Source: Flavobacterium sp. A45
GTDB taxonomy: Bacteria; Bacteroidota; Bacteroidia; Flavobacteriales; Flavobacteriaceae
DNA length: 64,000 nt
Direction of reading: 5' to 3'
Assembly (NCBI RefSeq): GCF_002001005.1
Contig: NZ_MUNX01000070.1
Location: 1-64,000, forward strand
Below are positions 1 through 10,733 of this stretch, piece by piece (position 1 is the stretch's first letter; the number at the start of each line of letters is the position of its first letter). The notes under the pieces were generated by a model, which searched no databases, was not told the DNA's origin, and worked only from the letters and a program-made list of their open reading frames with translations. Both the position numbers and the translations under genes were made by a program.

Positions 1-8
1 CATTTTAA

Positions 9-30
9 ATTGTATTTTTGAAAATACAAT
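9..30. promoter_or_regulatory. Perfect 22-bp inverted repeat upstream of the GH97 gene
   Basis: Two perfect 10-nt arms (ATTGTATTTT and its complement) are separated by TG. A T-rich stretch follows at 33-40. It could be an operator for the downstream glucosidase or the terminator of a gene left of the window. An octamer AAACGTTT lies just after it at 42-49, a core like those of LacI-type operators. The sequence alone does not separate these readings. Confidence 0.4.
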
Positions 31-159
31 CTACTTTTTTAAAACGTTTGAATTTTTCAAACTCTAAAGCGTATACTTTTACTTTCACGAAAACGATACA
101 TCCTTTTTACAATTAATAAATCGATTTCGTCAAAAGCTATTCAAAAAATCAATCTCTAA

Positions 160-2292
<2,133 letters not shown>

Positions 2293-2324
2293 AAGCCTCC
2301 ACAACAGACTAAGAAGGACTTTCT

Positions 2325-2381
2325 AAACACAGATTCCACAGATTTCCACAAATTATTTTGTGTGAATCTGTGGAATTTTTG
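2325..2381. repeat. Word-type inverted repeat between convergent genes, likely bidirectional terminator
   Basis: The left arm repeats the word CACAGATT/CCACAGATTT, and the right arm after 2356 is its imperfect complement (AATCTGTGG core). It lies in the 97-nt gap between the convergent GH97 and DUF5689 genes, where a two-way terminator would be expected. Each arm is made of a short repeated word, as at several other gaps in this window. Confidence 0.6.
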
Positions 2382-2389
2382 TTTTCTAT

Positions 2390-3739
2390 TTATTTTTCTC
2401 CAAAAATCTTTATGTCATCAACCATAAAAGCTCCGTTTAAGGTTTTGTCTTTTCCAGAGCCAATGTATTTGAAAGCAATGTTAATATTTCCTGAATACGA
2501 AGACAAATCAATTCCTCCGGAACTGATAAATTCACGAGTAGGGGTCGACAAGGACGCAACTTTTCCCTCTAATTTTATCCATTTTGCCGTAGATATGTTA
2601 GAACCTTCAAAATTGGTGGAGACATACACTTCCAAAGTATTGAGAGAAGAATCGATTTTCAAGTCGTGTTGTGCGCTTCTAAAAGAGAATACTACATTTT
2701 TATAATCTTTCAAATCAATTTTAGGCGAAACCAGCCAGGCTACATTCTCTGCGGCCGTGGTACTTGTAGTATTGAACTCGGCATAGCCATTGCCTCCATA
2801 GACTATGCTTCTCCATAATTTAGAGGCCTTTTCGACAACATTGCTCCACCCGGGTAACGCAAAATTCACGTTGTTTTTAACCGACTGAAAATCTTCGGTG
2901 AAAAAGGGAACACTTCTGTTTCCGCTCATTGCAATGTCTTTTTCTGATCGGACCATCAATTGATAATCGGTTCCGAATTTTGTCAAGATTCCGCGGACAG
3001 TACCACTCCCTTCAGGCACTAGATGACCTGAAAAATCAGCATAACCGCTCGTCCTGAAAATAATTTGACTCCCTGCTTTGTCTCGCAGATTCCAATTTGT
3101 TGCACCTCCGACATCATTGGTTTCTTCATAATAATGTCTTCCTAGCGCAGCTTCGGTAAACTCAACATCTTTCAATTCAATTAATGTGTTTAGTTTTGCA
3201 TCATCCAAAGCTTCCCCGACAGTAAGCTGTTTCACCAATTGGCTTTCATCGATTATTGTACAGGAAGCATTCAATACTTTTTTATAATCGTTTGGAGATA
3301 TTCGGCCAACACCACCTTCGTTATAGGCATTGACATAAATATTCCCAATTCGCATTCCTCCATAATAAATATCAGTGTATTGGTCTTTCATTTTGATATA
3401 AACCTTATTGCCTAATCTGAAATCAACATAGGTATTTGAAGCATCCACTGGAACGCTAAAACCCATCGCTGGAGTTGTAGCTGTCGCCAAAGTTTGAAAC
3501 GAAATGGTCTTAAAAAAATTTCCTTCCTCATCACTGGAAACCACATAAGCTTCGATAATATCATCATAAGTATATTGCGCAACAATGGAATTTGTAACAG
3601 CTCGAACTTCTTCAACGGTGCGGTTTACTTTAAAATCAGGCTGGTTGCAAGAGAGTTTTGGTACATCAAATTCCTCCTTGGCGCAGCTGCCAAAAGTGAT
3701 TGTAATTGCTAAAAAAACAGTATAGAATTGCAGCTTCAT
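2390..3739 (-). CDS. DUF5689 lipoprotein with C-terminal jelly-roll (choice-of-anchor J) domain
   Basis: A 449-residue lipoprotein: the signal peptide ends in a lipobox with Cys19 (FGSC), so it is membrane-anchored, probably surface-exposed as is common in Bacteroidota. Residues about 35-275 match the DUF5689 pattern as I recognise it (YDDIIEAYVVSSDEEGNFFK, later GTVRGILTKFGTDYQL). The C-terminal 165 residues (from FFTEDFQS, with AEFNTTS and AFMVDDIKIFG) look like the jelly-roll placed after DUF5689 in related lipoproteins. It starts 20 nt after the stop of the TonB receptor on the same strand, so the two are almost certainly co-transcribed and the lipoprotein probably assists substrate capture. 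The ligand is unknown. Confidence 0.8.
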   Translation of the reverse strand: MKLQFYTVFLAITITFGSCAKEEFDVPKLSCNQPDFKVNRTVEEVRAVTNSIVAQYTYDDIIEAYVVSSDEEGNFFKTISFQTLATATTPAMGFSVPVDASNTYVDFRLGNKVYIKMKDQYTDIYYGGMRIGNIYVNAYNEGGVGRISPNDYKKVLNASCTIIDESQLVKQLTVGEALDDAKLNTLIELKDVEFTEAALGRHYYEETNDVGGATNWNLRDKAGSQIIFRTSGYADFSGHLVPEGSGTVRGILTKFGTDYQLMVRSEKDIAMSGNRSVPFFTEDFQSVKNNVNFALPGWSNVVEKASKLWRSIVYGGNGYAEFNTTSTTAAENVAWLVSPKIDLKDYKNVVFSFRSAQHDLKIDSSLNTLEVYVSTNFEGSNISTAKWIKLEGKVASLSTPTREFISSGGIDLSSYSGNINIAFKYIGSGKDKTLNGAFMVDDIKIFGEK

Positions 3740-3759
3740 ATTCTTTTATTTTTAAAAAT

Positions 3760-6597
3760 TTATAAATTGATGTACAGGTTTACAAAATACGTTCTCCCAT
3801 AACCGTAAAAATATTTGTTGCCAAAATTGGGTGTTCCACTGGAAACATCCTGATTAAGCTGTCGAAAATTGGCATTTCTTGCCTGCTCATATCCTCCAGT
3901 TTTATACTTCAAATCCAAAACATTATTTACTGTTGCAAAAAGCCCGATGTTCTTCCCTTTTATTCTCCAAGATTTCCCTCCCGAAACGTTCAACAAAGTG
4001 AACGGCTCAAACTCTTCCTGTTTCAATAGCTCCCTCGCTCTTTCCTCCGAAGCTTCTGGAAAATTGAAACCGCTTTCGGGATTTTTATAAAAAGTTGCAG
4101 TTCTGGAAATAGGTGAAATATCTATAAAACTATTCGCCAGATAATTGATATTGGAACCAATCCACCAATATTTGGGATCTCTATATTCGATTCCCAAAGC
4201 AAATGCCTGCTGTGGCATTCCCGCCTGATGGTAATTTTTTAATGTAGCTGTTCCAAAGTCAAATACTGGTATTGGATTTTCGGCCGTGGCTTGTGCATCA
4301 TTAGTTATCATAACATTTGGATTGCTGTCATACGTATATTGTCCATAAGCTCCAGAAAAACTAGCCATTATTGTTGCGGTTAATTGGTATTGTAAACTGA
4401 ATTCGGCTCCTAAATTTTTCTTGTCCAAATGCGTTAATGTCTGGCTTACAAAAGCATCGGTATTGGCATATCCTGCTCCGTCATCAAATATCCCTTCGGC
4501 ATAAAAGAAAGAAGTTTGGGTCATGTTTTTTATTTTGGCATAAAAAAGTGTGAGACGGGTTTGCCATTTTGGAGTCCGGTAAAAATAACTCGCATCCAAA
4601 CTGCTTATATTTTCATTTTCGATACCATCAACAACTGAATTGTTTAAACGGGCATTTGGAAAGGTATTCCTGATCGTTGGCGCATTGGAAAGATACGCCC
4701 CGTTAAAATTAAACTGCTGTCTTCCAGAAATTTTGAAAAGCATACCGCCTTTAAAACCAAAATTCTCAAACTGTACTTTCTCACTTTTGCCAAAAGAATT
4801 GGCTGCATAAATTCCGTTTTGGTACAAACCTTCTCTTTGATAATTGGTGCTTGTGAAATTTTGTGCCAAATAAAAATCGACTTTATCATACGTGAATTTA
4901 AAATTGGTAAAAAGGTTTAAATTATTAGCCACATAATTAAAATTGTAACCATAAGTATCTCCCTCAACAACCTGCCTGTCTGGATTATTCAAATCTGATT
5001 GTGCCTGGCTGCCATTATAAAAAACATCGATATCATTAAAATATAATCCTCCCAAAAGATCTGTCAATTGCTGGTAATTGTGGGATTTTAAATGACTGTA
5101 AAAACCTCCGGCAGTCAAGTAAAGGTTATCGCTAATTTGGGTGTTATAGTTGGAAGTGGCTGTTATCGTTTGGTCGTCCGAATGATCTTCGTATAAAACA
5201 TAACTGCTTTTGGTTGGAATATATCCTGTTATTTTTCCATTTCCATCCAAAACCGGGGATTGATTCGCATAATACAAAGCGTTCCAATCGATTTGATTAT
5301 TGGCTAAAAACTGCTCTTTACTTTTCTCAGCATTCACATAATCGGGTGTGAATTCTCCCGAAAACTCTCCATTATCTGGCGCAAACATTGAACTGTAGTA
5401 GCTGGGCATTTTTCGGTAATAAGTCGGATCTGGACTATTAGCATTTTGAAAATCAATATTGCTGTTGGTTATTTTGCCAAATTGATAGGTCAAACTTGAA
5501 TTCAGCGTTGTGTAATCGTTTAGGGTGAAAAAATGATTCAGCATCAGGATAGGTTCTTCAATGGTTTTAATTCTGGCATTTCGCTTTTTACCTTCATACC
5601 AACCCCAATACGAATTATATTTCTCACTTGTTAATTCGGTAACTTCAGCTGTATTTGGTGAATTTTTGGCTCGGGAATTGGGTGTGTAGAAACCTGAGAA
5701 ATTCAAGGAATGCTGATCATTTATCTTCTTTTCCACACTAATAAAACCTGCTATTGCATTAAAATTTGTCCCTTCAAAATAGCCTTCCTCTGCCCAGCGT
5801 GTTCCAGCCGAAACCACAAATGCCCAGCCTTTATTATTCATTCCTGATGCATACGTTCCTGTCATTCGCCAAGAATAATTCGTATTAGTCCCCGAAAAGG
5901 AAAGTATAGTTCCCGGTCTGTAAATAGAAGCCCGGGTATTGATTTGCTGCGTACCCAAAATTCCTCCAAAAGCATAATCCGATGGGAAAGAACCAACAGT
6001 AAATTCCTGATTCCGAACTGCATTATTCAATCCGCTCCAATCGCCCCATTGCGGACGGCCGTCGTAGAGTTTGTTCATCGTAACGCCATTAATAGTTGTC
6101 GTGGCATATTGACTATCCAATCCCCGGATTCTAAAACGAGCTTGTCCCCAATTGAAAGCCGCAGCCTGCTGAAAAGCATCTTTGGAAGACTGCAAAAGCC
6201 CCGAAGAGCTTTCGGAACCGCTGTTGTCATCACTCAAATCACTTTCGAGAAGTGTGATTAAGCCCGTCTGCTGTTCCACCATTTGGCTATCTTCCATTGG
6301 AACAGTACCTAAATCAAGCATTTGATCTTTAGTAATTACAACTGAAAGCAGTATATCTTTAAAGCCTTGACTGTGCAAAAGCAGTAATTGACTGCCTAAT
6401 GGAACAGCATAAAAACTGAAAATTCCATCGCCAGAAGTGAGCTGCATCAATTGAGTATTTTCGAGGGTAACAACTACATTCTCTAATGGTTTTTGAGTTT
6501 TAGAGTCAATGATTTTTCCTTTAATGCCTGTTGGTTTTTGGGCTAAAGCAAAAGTTATTTTCCATAAAAAAAGTATTCCTAACAAAAATTTCTTCAT
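3760..6597 (-). CDS. TonB-dependent outer-membrane receptor
   Basis: This 945-residue outer-membrane protein has a signal peptide (cleavage near ALAQ, residue 20) and an N-terminal carboxypeptidase-regulatory-like domain (about 24-105, GIKGKIIDSKTQKPLENV). A plug domain follows (about 145-260, with RIRGLDSQYATTTINGV), then a long beta-barrel ending in an aromatic-rich strand (YFVNLYINL). It imports a bound substrate using TonB energy. The next gene downstream is a DUF5689 lipoprotein and no SusD homologue is present, so this is not a canonical SusCD pair. The promoter probably lies in the 229-nt AT-rich gap before 6826. The substrate cannot be told from sequence. Confidence 0.92.
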   Translation of the reverse strand: MKKFLLGILFLWKITFALAQKPTGIKGKIIDSKTQKPLENVVVTLENTQLMQLTSGDGIFSFYAVPLGSQLLLLHSQGFKDILLSVVITKDQMLDLGTVPMEDSQMVEQQTGLITLLESDLSDDNSGSESSSGLLQSSKDAFQQAAAFNWGQARFRIRGLDSQYATTTINGVTMNKLYDGRPQWGDWSGLNNAVRNQEFTVGSFPSDYAFGGILGTQQINTRASIYRPGTILSFSGTNTNYSWRMTGTYASGMNNKGWAFVVSAGTRWAEEGYFEGTNFNAIAGFISVEKKINDQHSLNFSGFYTPNSRAKNSPNTAEVTELTSEKYNSYWGWYEGKKRNARIKTIEEPILMLNHFFTLNDYTTLNSSLTYQFGKITNSNIDFQNANSPDPTYYRKMPSYYSSMFAPDNGEFSGEFTPDYVNAEKSKEQFLANNQIDWNALYYANQSPVLDGNGKITGYIPTKSSYVLYEDHSDDQTITATSNYNTQISDNLYLTAGGFYSHLKSHNYQQLTDLLGGLYFNDIDVFYNGSQAQSDLNNPDRQVVEGDTYGYNFNYVANNLNLFTNFKFTYDKVDFYLAQNFTSTNYQREGLYQNGIYAANSFGKSEKVQFENFGFKGGMLFKISGRQQFNFNGAYLSNAPTIRNTFPNARLNNSVVDGIENENISSLDASYFYRTPKWQTRLTLFYAKIKNMTQTSFFYAEGIFDDGAGYANTDAFVSQTLTHLDKKNLGAEFSLQYQLTATIMASFSGAYGQYTYDSNPNVMITNDAQATAENPIPVFDFGTATLKNYHQAGMPQQAFALGIEYRDPKYWWIGSNINYLANSFIDISPISRTATFYKNPESGFNFPEASEERARELLKQEEFEPFTLLNVSGGKSWRIKGKNIGLFATVNNVLDLKYKTGGYEQARNANFRQLNQDVSSGTPNFGNKYFYGYGRTYFVNLYINL

Positions 6598-6826
6598 ACT
6601 TATTTTGTAAACTAATGGAATAGGTCATGACAAAGCACAACAAATCCAAAGATTAAATTCGTTTAAAAAAGGATAAAAAAGTTTTTGAAAAAAAATAAAG
6701 GCGAAGACCGAAATCTACTGTGGTATTTTGAATATCAATCGAATAAAAAAACTTCCGATTGAAACCGAAATACAAACATAGGAAAAAAACTATTTAAAAA
6801 AAGAAGTAAATACTTGTTTTTTTTGA

Positions 6827-8041
6827 TTATTCAGTAATTGCTTTAATGCGTCCCACCATAAAAGCGATGAGAACACCAAAAATTCCAATAAAAGCAAAGG
6901 AAAACCTCAAACTAAACAATTCGGCAATATATCCAATAACAGGTGGCCCCATCAAAAAACCAAGAAAACTGACGCTCGAAACAGCTGTCAAAGCCTCGCC
7001 GGTGGGGATTGTTGGATGTTTTCCGGCAATACTGTACAAAGTAGGAACTATTGTTGAAACCCCTAGACCTATAACCATAAAAGCTATTGTGGAAGGTATT
7101 ATATAAGGAAAAATAACAGCGGTGAAGAAACCAGATGAAATCATAATCCCGCTGATTTGCATTACTTTTTTCCGCCCATATATATTGATTAACTTATCAC
7201 CAAAAAAACGGCCGCTTGCCATCATAATCATAAACGAAGTGTAACCCAAAATTATTAAAGCACCGGGAGCTTTGACAATATCTTTAAAGAATACTCCACT
7301 CCAATCAAACATGATTCCTTCGCTAGCCATACTGCAAAAACCAATAACTCCAAGTAAAACTAAAGTTTGATCTGGCTTACTGAATCCTTTTTTCTTCTCA
7401 GGTTTAACGGTTTCTTTGGCCTTAATTAAGAATTTGAAATTTAATGCAATCAGCAAAAAAGCAAGAAAAGCAACAACCAGAAAATGTGTATATGTGCTAA
7501 GTTCTAAAGCTAACATTCCCAAACCTACTAATGCACCTGTAAATCCTGCTAAACTCCACATTCCGTGAAACGAGGACATAATGGTTCTTTTAAAAAGTCC
7601 TTCGGTATAAACGCCTTGAGTGTTAACAGAGATATTAGTCAGATTGCCGAATATTCCAAAAACATATAATCCAAGAGCCAATTGCCATGCATTTTGAGCC
7701 AGACCCAAATTAGTCAGACTCACTGCATACATCAGTATAGCAAAAGGCAAAATACGATGACTTCCAAAACGGGTGACTAATTTACCCGAAAAATACATCA
7801 TCGTTAACTGACCAACAGGCAAAGCAAAAAGTATAGTACCTAATTGACCGTCACTTAAACTTAATGCCGATTTTATAGTTGGAATACGGCTTGCCCAAGT
7901 TGCAAAACACAATCCCATAGCAAAATAAAACATAGAAACCGCCAAACGAATCCTAAGTAAATAGGAAGCTTTCGCATCGCGATAATTTTTCTTGTATTTG
8001 CCTTTGGCTTTATACCAGCCTATAAAATTGAAGTACTGCAA
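6827..8041 (-). CDS. MFS transporter (YbjJ-like)
   Basis: A 404-residue inner-membrane protein with about 12 hydrophobic segments in two halves. A soluble, Lys-rich loop near residue 213-225 (KAKETVKPEKKKGF) separates the halves, as usual for the major facilitator superfamily. The motif ATWASRIPTIKSAL near the N-terminus is typical of the YbjJ/sugar-permease-like branch. A TAnnTTTG box (TAATTTTG read on the minus strand, 8075-8068) sits about 27 nt before the start codon and supports a promoter there. The N-terminal 25 residues are basic and hydrophilic, so a start further in is possible. The substrate is unknown. Confidence 0.82.
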   Translation of the reverse strand: MQYFNFIGWYKAKGKYKKNYRDAKASYLLRIRLAVSMFYFAMGLCFATWASRIPTIKSALSLSDGQLGTILFALPVGQLTMMYFSGKLVTRFGSHRILPFAILMYAVSLTNLGLAQNAWQLALGLYVFGIFGNLTNISVNTQGVYTEGLFKRTIMSSFHGMWSLAGFTGALVGLGMLALELSTYTHFLVVAFLAFLLIALNFKFLIKAKETVKPEKKKGFSKPDQTLVLLGVIGFCSMASEGIMFDWSGVFFKDIVKAPGALIILGYTSFMIMMASGRFFGDKLINIYGRKKVMQISGIMISSGFFTAVIFPYIIPSTIAFMVIGLGVSTIVPTLYSIAGKHPTIPTGEALTAVSSVSFLGFLMGPPVIGYIAELFSLRFSFAFIGIFGVLIAFMVGRIKAITE

Positions 8042-8190
8042 ACTCTTTCTGTTTAAAATTGAATGTGCAAAATTACGAAATCAATGTATTCTTCTTAACC
8101 ATTTTTTTTAAACTGCTATAATACAACGTTATTGTTTATAAGTTTAAAGTCCGATGATTATTTTTGGAGCAGAAATATTAAGCCTTTTCA

Positions 8191-8271
8191 GCAGGAATGA
8201 GTCCCGCTATCCGTTACAATCTTTGTAGGCTGAACCCCAGCCCACAAAGGATTTTCACTGCTATCGGGGCT
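8191..8271 (-). ncRNA. Putative structured repeat, short form (copy A1)
   Basis: Read on the minus strand, the element has AGCCCCGATAGCAGTG, AAAATCC, a 12-bp hairpin (CTTTGTGGGCTG / CAGCCTACAAAG, loop GGGTT, one G-U pair), then GATTGTAACGGATAGCGGGA. A second small hairpin (GCGGGA / TCCTGC) follows. The flanks match those of the copy at 31647-31713 while the hairpin sequence differs completely, as expected for a conserved RNA with a variable helix. It lies between the oxidoreductase and MFS genes, in their direction of transcription. Function unknown. Confidence 0.5.
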
Positions 8272-8333
8272 AAAAGGAGAGATTTAGCCTTTTTGCCATT
8301 ATTCAAAAAAAAAAGCATCAATTAATCTTAAAT

Positions 8334-9374
8334 TTATAACTGGATTACTTTTTTCTGCTCGTTACTTTGAATCGCGGCTTCAATAATCTGCATGACATGA
8401 GTACCCTCCTGCGCCGTTACAGGCTCAGGCAAATCATTGACAATAGACTGATAAACACTATCAAAATAATCATAATAATCCCCCTGCAGTGTTGGAACTT
8501 TCTCCTTAATTATTTCACCATCAATCTCGGTGTGCAATAACCCTTCTTGACCTGGAGCTTCAGTACCCCAAGAAGTCAGGTTTGGTTTTTTGCCTAATTT
8601 CAATTCGTCTTCCTGAACATCACCGCGAGATTTCATGAAAGATCCTTTTTTCCCGTGAATAACATACGCCGGATTGGCTTCTCTAACAAAAAAACTGGCT
8701 TTTAACCGCACTCTAAAATCGGGATAATACAGTAAAATATCAATCCAGTCATCTACCAAAGAATGCTCACGCGTTACTCTAATATCGGCAAAAACACTTT
8801 GGGGAAACCCAAATAAATACAACGTCTGATCAATTATATGAGGACCCAAATCCTTTAGAATCCCAGCACCGGAATTGACTGTTTCTTTATGGCCTTTTGG
8901 ACTCAAAATTGGATTGTAGCGGTCAAAATGAAACTCGGCTTCCACCAATTCTCCCAATGTTTTCTCAGCCAATACTTTTCGTACTGTTTTAAGGTCACTA
9001 TCCCATCTTCGGTTTTGAAATACCGAAAGCTTCAGTCCTTTTTCTTTAGCCAGACTCGTTAATTCCTGAGCTTCGGCAACAGTAGTTGTAAACGCTTTTT
9101 CTACCACAGCGTGCTTTCCGGCAAGCAACACCTGCTTTGCGTATTCAAAATGAGTTCCTACTGGCGTATTTACAATTATCAAATCAGCATCGCTTTGAAG
9201 CACTTCTTCCAGAGTGGCAAAACTTTTTACATTTGGATAATCCAATTGAATCAGCTGTTTGCTTCTTTCCCAAGAACCAAGCAATTCAAATCCTTCATGA
9301 AAATCCAAAAAAGGAGCGTGGAAAACTTTTCCGGACATTCCGTATGATAATAGTGCCGTTTTTATTTTTTGCAT
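8334..9374 (-). CDS. Gfo/Idh/MocA family NAD(P)-dependent oxidoreductase
   Basis: A cytoplasmic dehydrogenase of 346 residues from the chosen start (MQKIKTALLSYG); an in-frame extension to 9410 adds only low-complexity residues with no homologous look. The N-terminal Rossmann fold has a glycine motif (SYGMSGKVF) near residue 10, NTPVGTHFEYA near 75-85 and an EKAFT motif near 92 where family members have EKP. The C-terminal half is the mixed alpha/beta domain that holds the substrate. Family members oxidise or reduce sugars, inositols and related polyols; the substrate here is not evident. A structured repeat follows the stop codon, and an inverted repeat separates it from the gene upstream. 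Confidence 0.85.
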   Translation of the reverse strand: MQKIKTALLSYGMSGKVFHAPFLDFHEGFELLGSWERSKQLIQLDYPNVKSFATLEEVLQSDADLIIVNTPVGTHFEYAKQVLLAGKHAVVEKAFTTTVAEAQELTSLAKEKGLKLSVFQNRRWDSDLKTVRKVLAEKTLGELVEAEFHFDRYNPILSPKGHKETVNSGAGILKDLGPHIIDQTLYLFGFPQSVFADIRVTREHSLVDDWIDILLYYPDFRVRLKASFFVREANPAYVIHGKKGSFMKSRGDVQEDELKLGKKPNLTSWGTEAPGQEGLLHTEIDGEIIKEKVPTLQGDYYDYFDSVYQSIVNDLPEPVTAQEGTHVMQIIEAAIQSNEQKKVIQL

Positions 9375-9393
9375 ATTGTGTGTTTTAAAAAGA

Positions 9394-9467
9394 CTAACAC
9401 GAATTAACACAAATTATGATGCCAAAATTTTTCAAATAATTCGTGGAAATTCGTGCAATTCGTGTTT
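9394..9467. repeat. Word-type inverted repeat (TTCGTG word)
   Basis: The plus strand carries CACGAATTAACACAAATTA on the left and AATTCGTGGAAATTCGTG plus AATTCGTG on the right, so the word AATTCGTG recurs and the two arms are complementary. It fills the 91-nt gap between two minus-strand genes and overlaps the stop codon of the upstream one. Confidence 0.6.
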
Positions 9468-10533
9468 ATATTTTTGCTCGTTCGTATTGTTTCGGCCATT
9501 GAACATCAACCCCTAATTCCTGAGCAAAATCCAAACCTAAATTTGGATTCCTCAACGACTCTCTGGCAAACAAAACTAAATCAGCCTTTCCATTTGCTAC
9601 AATAGCTTCAGCTTGCTGGGAAGTAGTAATCAAACCAACGGCTCCAGTCAAAATTCCAGTTTCCTTTTTTATTTTTTCGGCAAAATGAACCTGATAATTT
9701 GGTCCCAAAGGAATTTGTTGATGAGATACCAATCCACCTGAAGAAACATCAATTAAGTCAACTCCTTTCTCTTTTAGAATTTTAGAAAGTTGCACTGATT
9801 CATCGGCATTCCAACCTCCATCAGCCCAATCAGTAGCAGAGATTCTCACCAATAACGGAAGCTCTTTAGGCCATTCTGATTGCACAGCTTTTAGCACTTC
9901 CAGAAGCAAACGGATTCGGTTTTCGAAAGACCCCCCATATTCATCTGTTCTTGAATTACTCAAAGGCGACAAAAATTGGTGCAGTAAATAACCGTGTGCG
10001 CCGTGAATTTCCATTACCTGATATCCTGCAAGAACTGCTCTTCGGGTCGCTAGTTTGAAATCGGTGATTACTTTTTGAATACCTTCTGCATCCAATGCTG
10101 TAGGAGACTGTTCATTATCGTGATAGCCAATGGCACTTGGCGCAACAGTTTCCCATCCACCTTGATTCTGAGCCAGTTTTTTATTCCCATACCAAGGTGA
10201 CGAAACACTGGCTTTTCGGCCGGCGTGCGCCAATTGTATTCCAGGAACCGAACCCTGACTGCTGATAAACTTGGTTATAGACTGCAGTTTTGTGATGTGT
10301 TCATCACTCCACAAACCCAAATCAGCTGGAGAAATTCTTCCTTCAGGAGAAACGGCTGTTGCTTCCTGAATGATTAAGCCTGCTCCTCCCGTGGCACGGC
10401 TGCCAAGATGTACTAAGTGCCAGTCATTGGCAAACCCCTCTTCGGCCGAATATTGGCACATTGGGGAAATTGCAATTCTGTTTTTGAACGTGATGTTTTT
10501 TATCTGTAGTGGAGAAAATAATTGTGAAGACAT
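9466..10533 (-). CDS. namA: NADPH dehydrogenase of the old yellow enzyme family (YqjM-like)
   Basis: A 355-residue FMN-binding TIM-barrel oxidoreductase. The N-terminal PMCQYSAEEG carries the Cys and Tyr seen in the YqjM class of ene-reductases, with HLGSRATGGAGL near 42-53, HAGRKAS near 101 and HGAHGYLLHQFLSPLSN near 178-194. FMN-phosphate contacts are expected around GAVGL and LFARESLRNPN near the C-terminus. The enzyme uses NADPH to reduce activated carbon-carbon double bonds or nitro compounds, commonly in detoxification. Length is normal for the family. The physiological substrate is not indicated by the neighbours. Confidence 0.9.
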   Translation of the reverse strand: MSSQLFSPLQIKNITFKNRIAISPMCQYSAEEGFANDWHLVHLGSRATGGAGLIIQEATAVSPEGRISPADLGLWSDEHITKLQSITKFISSQGSVPGIQLAHAGRKASVSSPWYGNKKLAQNQGGWETVAPSAIGYHDNEQSPTALDAEGIQKVITDFKLATRRAVLAGYQVMEIHGAHGYLLHQFLSPLSNSRTDEYGGSFENRIRLLLEVLKAVQSEWPKELPLLVRISATDWADGGWNADESVQLSKILKEKGVDLIDVSSGGLVSHQQIPLGPNYQVHFAEKIKKETGILTGAVGLITTSQQAEAIVANGKADLVLFARESLRNPNLGLDFAQELGVDVQWPKQYERAKI

Positions 10534-10696
10534 AAGTGCAAGTATGTTTATGTTTTAAACCAAATAGCATTAAAACAAGATTTTTATGTAGTAAAGTTAT
10601 TGCACTAACTTTAAAATAAAAATGAAAAATGCATTAATTAACAAACATTTAAAACGATCCAAAAAAATATAGCGTAAATAATAAAATAGAAAATAG

Positions 10697-10704
10697 TACT
10701 TTTG
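10697..10704 (+). promoter_or_regulatory. Minus-7 box (TACTTTTG) before rseP
   Basis: TACTTTTG fits the Bacteroidota TAnnTTTG consensus and lies 29 nt before the rseP start codon. No good TTTG partner is seen 19-21 nt upstream, so the call rests on one box. Confidence 0.45.
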
Positions 10705-10733
10705 TCCGTCATTAAAGAACCGAAAATTAAAAA

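Noticed and set aside
6797-6822. Terminator after the MFS gene
   Set aside because: AAGTA/TACTT is only 5 bp with a 2-nt centre, too weak to call even though T runs flank it.
9375-9410. Longer start for the Gfo/Idh/MocA gene
   Set aside because: The extra 12 residues precede the Rossmann start and resemble nothing in the family.
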